A DNA stretch of 24,240 bases. Origin: Temnopleurus reevesii (taxonomy: Eukaryota > Echinodermata > Echinoidea > Temnopleuroida > Temnopleuridae). Location: contig BQKZ01004036.1 of the NCBI GenBank assembly GCA_036244855.1, forward strand, positions 28,543 through 52,782. Reading direction: 5' to 3'. A program made the position numbers and the translations under genes. The notes beneath the pieces were generated by a model. The model was not told the origin of the DNA. It worked only from the letters and a program-made list of their open reading frames with translations, and ran no database searches. Of this stretch, positions 18,167 through 24,240 are shown one piece after another; position 1 is the first letter of the stretch, and each line of letters opens with the position of its first letter.

Positions 18167-18580
18167 CTTTTGTTGGTCTCGGAGAATGTCTCCAAGGCCC
18201 GCTTCCTCATCTTTACACCATCGAGTTGTTTCTTTGTCTCCTCTGCAGCTGCTTCTCCCTGCTGCGCTTACGTTTCCTTCTCTTGTTGCTCTATATCCTC
18301 TACTATCTTGGTAATTTCTATGTCATCATCCGTCATTTCCGGCGCTATTCCTGATTTTTTTAGTCCTCGTGCATTTCTCTTTTTGACAATGTCTTTCACT
18401 TTCCCAAACTTATCCCTGCAGCCTCGCCGGTCAACCTCGTACCCATGCTTCCGCATATTTTCAGCAACCTCCTCCCATGCTGCTCTACTCTTCGATGTGC
18501 GCTGCTTGAACTGATACGGATTTATGTATTCTACTTCCCTGCTTAGGACCAAAACCATTTCATCTGTCCACTTGGTTACC
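18167..18580 (-). pseudogene. Myb/SANT-like DNA-binding protein, main exon with an in-frame TAA
   Basis: The acceptor GATACAG ends at 18581 and the donor AAAAG-GTAAAG follows 18167. The frame starts VTKWTDEMVLVLSREVEY: the Trp and following helix of a Myb/SANT (trihelix) domain. It continues with AAWEEVAENMRKHGYEVDRRGCRDKFGKVKDIVKKRN, the second and third helices. An acidic hinge (DDDIEITKIVEDIEQQEKE) leads to TAA 18270-18268, after which the same frame goes on with a charged coiled-coil-like tail, EETKKQLDGVKMRKRALETFSETNKR. Such proteins commonly accompany invertebrate DNA transposons and bind their DNA. Met 18558 lies inside the domain and is not the start. Confidence 0.75.
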
Positions 18581-19157
18581 CTGTATCAAAAAGGGGGAAA
18601 ATGCAAAACGTTTGGGGTAATCTTTTGGGGTGCAGAATTTTAGTGAACATTTATGATGCAAATACAAAGTACCATATAGCACAATAATTTTCATTTGTAA
18701 TTACCCTTTCTTTCCCGAATTAAATTACTTATAAAGGTATAAGGTTTATTGACTCTATCGACCCCCACCTCGGGGTATGAGTGTACAACATATTTACAGT
18801 GATAACAGTGTACTTATACTGGGTCTAATAATCCCCTTTTTATATACAAGTGATATTGTAACAGTAAACTTTATAATGTTTTATTTCTCAGAGTCTCTGG
18901 ATGAACAAAAACTGAGAGAAAATACAATGTCCCAATAGAGATGACAGAAACTAAATTTTTGTTATTTTGTTAATTTACCCTAAGGCCTAATCACTTTTTA
19001 ATCTGTAAACATAACAAATAACATTTTCTAAAGATCAAAATCACAAGCCTTAATACGTCAGAATGAGACAAATGTATTTGAATTTATTTTTCTGCATTTT
19101 ATTTTCCAAATTTGGTTCCTCCTTTGGAAGAGAGCAAGAGTTACCACATATACTTAC
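18581..19157 (-). other. Intron of the Myb/SANT-like gene
   Basis: Runs from GTAAGT (19157) to GATACAG (18581). AT-rich. A segment TCGACCCCCACCTCGGGG lies at about 18759-18776. No exon seen. Confidence 0.5.
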
Positions 19158-19225
19158 GTTCTTGTGACCTGATGTGAACTGGATGCTCCAGCTGCTCCAG
19201 ATGTAGATGGAAGTGACTGCATTTT
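19158..19225 (-). pseudogene. First coding exon of the Myb/SANT-like gene
   Basis: After the acceptor CTTCTTTCCAG, ATG 19222 starts MQSLPSTSGAAGASSSHQVTR and the exon ends AC before GTAAGT (19157). The split codon joins the base at 18580 in the same frame as KWTDEM. Small Ser/Ala-rich leader peptides like this are common before Myb/SANT domains. Confidence 0.6.
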
Positions 19226-19914
19226 CTGGAAAGAAGCTGAATGGACTGTGTTTGTTGAACAGAAAAGGGCAAGAGTCAAGTTCAATTGATTTTATTTTAA
19301 GACATACATGTTCCTTGACATTTGATGGTATGGCCTTTCCTTGGCTTTTTGAAGATTTTTAAAACAAAATTTGAACATGAACAAAGTTTAGGCCTAGTCA
19401 ACATCCTGACTGGTTTTCTAGGTACATGTATGATCAGATGCATTATAATGCGCACTGGAGAAAAGTGCACAAGCCAGAAGAAAAATTAGAGCCCCGGAAC
19501 ATACATGGCATGCAGATGAGACGGGAATGGCAAATGCAAATCCTAGTATCATGTCACAACCATCACAACTAGTATATTTACAGATTTGGGCAGAAGTGTA
19601 TTCTTTCTATGATAAATTTATCAGCATAATACATCCATACCCGGACCGAGAAAATTGTTTAGACAGCAAAGCTTACGTGGCTAGCACTTTGTAAGTTTCA
19701 GTTACACAACCATACATGCAATGCTATGTGTGGGACTACTCGTAAGTAAAATCGCATTGATCCCAATCAAAATTTTCTTACAATTACTAAGCAACTGTGA
19801 ACTGGTGAACAATTCGTATCCAGTCGTGAGGAAAGAAAAGATATCAGATTTACATCTGCATTACGGTTTTAATGCATTGGCAAGTATAAGATAAGTATTC
19901 ATCAAAAAACTTAC
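19226..19914 (-). other. Putative 5' UTR intron of the Myb/SANT-like gene
   Basis: A GTAAGT donor at 19914-19909 and the acceptor before 19225 bracket AT-rich sequence without a gene. Confidence 0.4.
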
Positions 19915-20070
19915 GGAAAATGAAATTGTTCGTCGCCGCTGAACATAACAGCAGGTCGAGGTGCCACGAGTATTCGGCACGGCAACACCCAGGACACCGT
20001 CGAATCCACAGAAAACGTGGCCGAGATTTTGGAGGTGGCGGTGGAGGTGAACGTAGCGCATGCGCAGTTC
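19915..20070 (-). promoter_or_regulatory. Probable promoter and 5' UTR exon with an NRF1-like palindrome
   Basis: GCGCATGCGC (20056-20065) is the core palindrome of NRF1/alpha-Pal sites, the class bound by the sea urchin relative P3A2. It sits in a GC-rich, CpG-containing island (about 19930-20065) in otherwise AT-rich DNA. On the minus strand this leads into a GTAAGT donor after 19915, which fits a non-coding first exon for the Myb/SANT-like gene. A short upstream ATG (near 19948) would give a minor uORF. The start site itself cannot be seen. Confidence 0.5.
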
Positions 20071-20281
20071 GTAAAACGGCCAAGGTCACAATTATGTTTT
20101 TTTGCAAGCTAGGTTCAGGAAAATTGAGTTGATATGATGGTCAGTGAGAAACTTATATCATAATGTATTGACTTAAAATGATGATAAACATGTAACATAA
20201 AATAATTACACTGTAGTTCAGCATAATTATGATATTTGTAATTGTTCAAAAGGTTCTAGTCACATGTCATGTCCAGAAGAA

Positions 20282-21029
20282 TTATTCTTCCAAGTTCAGA
20301 TCCTCGATGGCTTTCCAGTAATCAACTGCAATGCGCTGATGTCTGTTTGTAACCTTTTCTGGTGGTGGAATCCATGTGACATTTTTATCATATTCATACC
20401 AGATCTTATCTACTTTCGAGGGCCAAAAAATCGATTGACCCCAACTCTTGACATACAAATGACCTCTACGGCATCTACATCAACATCTGTAATGACTCCA
20501 GGATAAGCGTAACCATCATACATTACAACAATAAAATCATCAATGCGTGCATTTCCTGGAGTCAAGAGCTTCAGGATGTCTCACTCCTTTTTACTGGTAG
20601 CAGACGGTATTTCTCCAATCACGCTTTCATTTGTTTTTCCTGAGTTTGTGTCCTTTTCTGTTTCGTCAGGTGCCATCTTTTCTCTAGTTGATTTCTCTTT
20701 CATCTTTTCCTGTGAATTTGTGTCATCTTCCTTTCCATTCTTTGATTTCAAGTCCACTGTTTCTTCCATTCTTGGACCCTTCTCAGTCTTTTTCAGCTCT
20801 TTCTCCTCTGTTTTCCTTTCTTTCATCACCTTCTTTGCCATCTGCGTAAGGGAAGCATGTTTTGTCCGGAAACACGGTATCCCTTTACAAACACATGTTA
20901 CTTCTCGGTGTTGCAGCTTCCCCTCCCTTTCTCTTTTTAAGTAATTTTCTTTCAACGTTGGATCACTCTTCTGGCGCTCACGTTAACGTCTCGCTCGTTC
21001 TGCAGGTGTAAGGGCCATGATCCGTTATC
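20282..21029 (-). pseudogene. TPAER-type / Tudor-SH3-like transposon-associated protein, broken
   Basis: After the acceptor CTTTTTTTTTCAG, ATG 21018 starts MALTPAERARR; TAA 20985-20983 follows, and the same frame continues RERQKSDPTLKENYLKRERE, the basic N-terminal block of a family common in marine invertebrates. A Lys/Glu-rich linker runs to TGA 20583-20581, after which the frame resumes DILKLLTPGNARIDDFIVVM, YPGVITDVDVDAVEVICMS and RVGVNRFFGPR, a small beta-barrel of Tudor/SH3 style. A one-base shift near 20412 leads to VDKIWYEYDKNVTWIPPPEKV and RHQRIAVDYWKAIEDL, ending at TAA 20284-20282. With two stops and one frameshift this is not functional. Function in the family is not established; chromatin or nucleic-acid binding is an inference. 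Confidence 0.65.
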
Positions 21030-21070
21030 CTGAAAAAAAAAGTTTAATTTTTAATTTTAATATCGTTTTA

Positions 21071-21429
21071 AGGCGCTGATGTGCTTTAGCACCGGAGCTG
21101 CGGCCTGATGAAAGTGCTAAACTAGCCTACCACTGCTTACCATATGCACACCGTCACGGTATATGCTAAGGGGTGTTGCAAGAAACTTATTTGCAATGAA
21201 ACACAACTCTCAGATGTAAATGTACAATCACTTTTAACTGTAGCAAAACTAATTCATTTGTCCCGCTGCAAGAAGTTGATAAGCAATCACTTACAAATTT
21301 TCAATTAATCGCAAGACTGATGATTAATTTTAATACCTAACATTGACTTGCATTTGATCGCAAGTTTCTTGCAACACCCCTTTAGTTTTATTTGTCCACA
21401 GTCCCGGTGCAAAAGCGCATTAGTGCCTT
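21071..21429. mobile_element. Outer inverted-repeat element interrupted by a MITE
   Basis: AGGCGCTGATGTGCTTTAGCACCGG (21071-21095) is imperfectly inverse to CCCGGTGCAAAAGCGCATTAGTGCC (21403-21427). The 211-bp element at 21170-21380 lies between them, so the layout is one small element inside another. Confidence 0.6.
21170..21380. mobile_element. 211-bp MITE with 19-bp perfect terminal inverted repeats
   Basis: GGGGTGTTGCAAGAAACTT (21170-21188) is the exact inverse of AAGTTTCTTGCAACACCCC (21362-21380). The inside is AT-rich with TTGCAAT, AATCGCAAG and AGACTGATGATT motifs and has no coding capacity. Flanks are CTAA and TTTAG; a clear target-site duplication is not evident. Confidence 0.88.
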
Positions 21430-21437
21430 GGTTTATT

Positions 21438-21590
21438 TCAATATTTAAAAAGCTCCAAACTCTGCCTCCTTTTAATCCTATGAGGCATCAGCTTTTTCCA
21501 TTCAAGATTGTGTAAGCTATCCTCATCTAGTATTTGTTCACAGTCACCAAGATTGTCTTCTGGTCTACCATGAAACATTATCTCAAACTG
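21438..21590 (-). pseudogene. Duplicated short coding-like segment, unit 2
   Basis: After GAGCTTGGCAG the frame reads QFEIMFHGRPEDNLGDCEQI, then LDEDSLHNLEWKKLMPHRI, and stops at TGA 21440-21438. AATAAA at 21437-21432 overlaps the end of the stop region, so this could be a 3' terminal exon. It matches unit 1 at the protein level (GRPE-N, D-E-I, ED-LHNL-W, P-RI). Family not recognised. Confidence 0.4.
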
Positions 21591-21617
21591 CCAAGCTCTG
21601 AATCCCATCCCTTATTT

Positions 21618-21665
21618 TATCCTCCTGGGTACTTATCCTCCTGGGTACTTATCCTCCTGGGTACT
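21618..21665. repeat. 16-bp tandem repeat, three copies
   Basis: TATCCTCCTGGGTACT at 21618-21633, 21634-21649 and 21650-21665, all identical. It sits at the end of coding-like unit 1 and probably shifted its frame by replication slippage. Confidence 0.95.
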
Positions 21666-21766
21666 GGCATTCTCCAGTCAAGATTATGTAATCTATCCTC
21701 ACCTGGTATCAGTTCAAAGTCACAGACATTTTTCTCTGGTCTGCCATTAGGCATAGGCTTATACTG
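21620..21766 (-). pseudogene. Duplicated short coding-like segment, unit 1
   Basis: After GAGCTTAGCAG the frame reads QYKPMPNGRPEKNVCDFELI, then PGEDRLHNLDWRMPVPRRI, and runs into the 16-bp tandem repeat before TAA at 21619-21617. It lies 176 bp upstream of unit 2. As 176 is not a multiple of three, the units are in different frames, yet each is open over the conserved part. Family not recognised. Confidence 0.4.
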
Positions 21767-21873
21767 CTAAGCTCTTTTATTAAACCATTTTGGTTGGCGC
21801 ATCACTATGACAACTATGAAGTAAGAGAAATCCTGAGATAATTAAGTGATATGTGAGGTGTCTCCGAGGTTTG

Positions 21874-22724
21874 TTATTCGATGCGATCTCCAACCTCAAA
21901 ATCATTCTGCTCATCCCCTTCTGGGTAGGCGTGACGCTCTGCAAGTTGTGAGACATAGTGAGAAACCCATGAATATGCGATGACCTTGTGTCGGATTGTC
22001 TGGTCTCCAGTGAATGACCCTTGGTATTGAGTCAAGGACTCTTCGCCCCCAGCACGAGATAGGATCCGGATGGCAGTGTAGAGGGCATTTGGCACCTTAC
22101 TAGCCCGAGCAGGGTTGCTCTCACCTGGTGCGATTGAGAAAACCAGGTAGGGATGGTCTCGTGCTGCGTCACACACATCTTGCATAGCCTCTGCCTCCCC
22201 AACAAGGTCCAGAACGTTGCCCCATCGGAAATCATTGTACTCTGTCACAGCCCTCGCAATGAGGGTTGCAGCAGATAGACCAGCATAGCGGGCTTGATCA
22301 ACGGTGACTCAAAGTCTCACATGAGTGTGCTCAAGTCCCTGAGCTGCTTCCTGGAAGAAGACAGACCACCAAGCTTCGTTCTGAGAAACTCTGGATGCGA
22401 ACCCATCCCAGAACCGTTGGAGTGCTTCCCTCTCCAGCGCGACTTCGAATCCGACTTCCGCACTGATCTGGCGTGATCTGCTCCTGACCCCAGTGGGTGG
22501 ATGCATGTCCTCTCTTAGTGAATGCTGAGATTAGAGTACAAACACTGTTAGGACCAAGAGTTGTGTACCCACGAGTGTCATCTGGGTACAGAGCAGCCAA
22601 GCGGTCGATGATTTGTGCCATGGTCGCTTCCTCCAGGACAAACCCTTCATCTTCGGCCAGTGTGTGGCATCGGGCAATGTCCTGCACGTGCTCTAGCAAT
22701 TCCTGTGCAGTCACTGTGTAAGCT
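21874..22724 (-). pseudogene. Unrecognised helical ORF, frameshifted; possible captured nucleoprotein-like gene
   Basis: The acceptor AACCTTGCAG precedes an exon starting at 22724. The first frame reads VTAQELLEHVQDIARCHTLA, EEATMAQIIDRLAALYPDD and TTLGPNSVCTLISAFTKRG. A frameshift near 22500 moves to ISAEVGFEVALEREALQRFW and NEAWWSVFFQEAAQGLEH, then TGA 22311-22309. The same frame goes on with DQARYAGLSAATLIARAV, EYNDFRWGNVLDLVGEAEAM, KVPNALYTAIRIL and VIAYSWVSHYVSQLAERHAY, ending at TAA 21876-21874. About 280 residues in total, nearly all helical, Ala/Leu/Glu-rich. No motif I can name. The all-helical character would suit a viral nucleoprotein integrated long ago, but equally an unknown host protein. 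Confidence 0.4.
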
Positions 22725-23340
22725 GCAAGGTTTAAGTAAGGAGTTACAAATCCTCGAAAGATGTCATTTGTATGGATTGTTTCTTCCAGAGAAATTTTGT
22801 CAAATTTTGTTTATTTTTTTTCAATTTGGTTTGGGCCAGTACAAAATACTTCAGAACCTGTACAATTTTTCCCGCATAAAGTCCCTCTTCTCATACCAAA
22901 CTTCAAAATCCCTCTGTCTCTCTTTCAAAGGTTCTATTCACCATCTTGCACAGACCCAGATATCTAAATAAATAAACTTCATCATATTCTGAGTAATTTT
23001 TCTAATGGCAGGATGGCCTTTGTTATTTTTAAGTACATTTCATTTCCTACATGCAATTCACCTTTTTAAACATGTAGTTCTCCAATCCTTGAACTCATGT
23101 AAATGGTCATATAGCTTTACTTAAATGGTAGTGGATCTTATGAGTTAGCATTTAAGTCTACAGTGGAGCCTCCTCAAGAATTACAAAAATGTTTCAAAAT
23201 TTTGTTTCATGGTCTCATTTTTTAAGCCCTTGTTACAAACTTCTATACCATACATTTGTGTATCTATAATCATGCGGAGGATGATGAGGTCATGACAATG
23301 TAATATTAATATGCATCAAATTTCCAAGTATAAGTCAGAT
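22725..23340. other. AT-rich spacer
   Basis: No gene recognised; short plus-strand frames at 22615-22971 are unconvincing shadows. Confidence 0.4.
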
Positions 23341-23360
23341 GATCCTGGGGGGGGGGGAGA

Positions 23361-23513
23361 GGGTGTTTCATCAAGATTTGTCGCAGCGACAAGGAGTCAT
23401 TTACCGCCAGTTCCCATAGCAACTGTCAGCGATAGTGCTTTTCATCCAATCACAATCGAGAAATTTCTCAGCGCTGACTAATTGTCTCTGCGACAAATCT
23501 TGATGAAACACCC
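23361..23513. mobile_element. 153-bp MITE with 26-bp perfect terminal inverted repeats
   Basis: GGGTGTTTCATCAAGATTTG... (23361-23386) is the exact inverse of 23488-23513 (...ATCTTGATGAAACACCC). The outer ends lie in a G run (left) and a C run followed by CAGG (right), so CCTGG/CCAGG may extend the repeat and exact ends are uncertain. The inside includes CATCCAATCACAATCGAG and has no coding capacity. Confidence 0.92.
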
Positions 23514-23611
23514 CCCAGGTGTACATACATTTAGAATGCCTTTAAGAAAGACTGTGGTAAGCAATGTACGCATAACATTTTCAATCATTCAGCCCAAAAG
23601 TTATACAAGTC

Positions 23612-24110
23612 ACTTTTAAAAGAAGAGTCTTCCCCCAAATCATAGCAGGAGCAGAAACATTTGATGAGCAAAATGACAAAAAGTTATGAATTTTTAATGA
23701 TTTGAAGAAAAATTGGGCAAATCAGTGAAAAATATGATGCTACCAATTTGATGACATTACAGGTGCTAACTATCATTGTCTGTATATCTATGGTGCAAAA
23801 TTCATCATTTGTGTAGAAAGATATAAAGTTTGTATTAATGTAACTTTGCAAATAGGGCATCTACTTATCTATCACAAAAATATCATACCATTTAAGTTTG
23901 AGGAGATAATTTTATTTCTTCAGAAAAGATGAAATTTTGTACCATATAGTCAAGTATGCACCTATGACGTCATCTGTCACCAAAAAAAATTTAACATTAA
24001 TTTCTTTCTTATCAGTTGTCTGATTTTTCTCAAACTTGTTTGTTCTGTTCATCTGATGTTATGCTTCTGTTGGACAGATAAAATTTTTAGGAAGATTCTT
24101 CTTTTAAAGT
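23612..24110. mobile_element. About 500-bp element with imperfect inverted ends
   Basis: ACTTTTAAAAGAAGAGTCTTCC (23612-23633) is inverse to GGAAGATTCTTCTTTTAAAGT (24090-24110), apart from one indel and one mismatch. The interior is AT-rich, with CTATGACGTCATCTG near 23962 and no coding frame. Probably a non-autonomous DNA element. Nothing else is seen from 24111 to the end. Confidence 0.6.
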
Positions 24111-24240
24111 CTTTCTCAACTTGTTGACATATTCCTATGCTTTGTTGAAAATAGAAATTCAAAACATTTTTTCTTACAAATTCTTTTTCATGTCATGTTA
24201 TATGTTTCACAAACAAACTGAAGCACTTATTACTGTTGGA

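Noticed and set aside
17948..18514. 188-codon plus-strand ORF
   Set aside because: It is the antisense shadow of the Myb/SANT-like exon, whose splice sites and domain are convincing on the minus strand.
12203..22311. TGA read as Trp or selenocysteine (recoding) in the accessory genes
   Set aside because: TAA stops and frameshifts occur in the same genes, and the intact MBOAT7 and recombinase genes use Trp codons and stops normally, so decay is simpler.

Overview
The window is nuclear DNA of an animal, most likely a marine invertebrate and probably an echinoderm or other invertebrate deuterostome. It is AT-rich, with GT-AG introns, AATAAA poly(A) signals and one animal phospholipid-remodelling gene. 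The rest is dense accessory DNA: hairpin elements, minisatellites, a Gypsy integrase relic, a Crypton-type tyrosine recombinase, and decayed SAP/SWIM/YqaJ, Myb/SANT and TatD genes of the kind that multiply in such genomes. The taxon is inferred from content; no species marker was seen.

Left part (1-5300, + strand): the last two coding exons of MBOAT7 (1300-1470 and 3291-3672), in matching phase, carrying the MBOAT Asn and His. The intron between them holds a complete non-autonomous element (about 2291-3127). A 53-bp minisatellite lies at the left edge. The long 3' UTR contains a tRNA-derived relic.

Middle (5300-11300): non-coding repeats, a frameshifted Ty3/Gypsy integrase fragment next to an unrecognised ORF, a truncated second copy of the intron element, a long hairpin, a 67-bp tandem array, and then an intact 499-codon tyrosine recombinase (9216-10715, minus) with all catalytic residues.

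Right part (11970-22724): every gene-like segment is on the minus strand. In transcription order these are: an unrecognised spliced ORF (22724-21874), a tandemly duplicated short coding segment, a gene with a TPAER-type N-terminus and a Tudor/SH3-like C-terminus (21029-20282), a Myb/SANT-like gene with an NRF1-like promoter motif (about 20065-17953), an unrecognised helical ORF (17612-17187), a TatD fragment (17160-16961), a SAP-SWIM-YqaJ nuclease gene (15669-13003) and a second TatD-like ORF (about 12900-11970). Reading frames and most splice sites are recognisable, but nearly every gene is broken by one or two in-frame stops or a frameshift. They are introns-retaining pseudogenes, not processed copies. 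The Crypton-type recombinase downstream is the only accessory gene still open.

The most notable points are the co-oriented block of DNA-processing genes (recombinase, PD-(D/E)XK exonuclease, TatD nuclease, DNA-binding proteins), the recurring single-codon stops, a helically phased GCGGGAGA array with a 28-bp perfect palindrome, and several long inverted repeats. No database search was possible; domain names rest on motif recognition.
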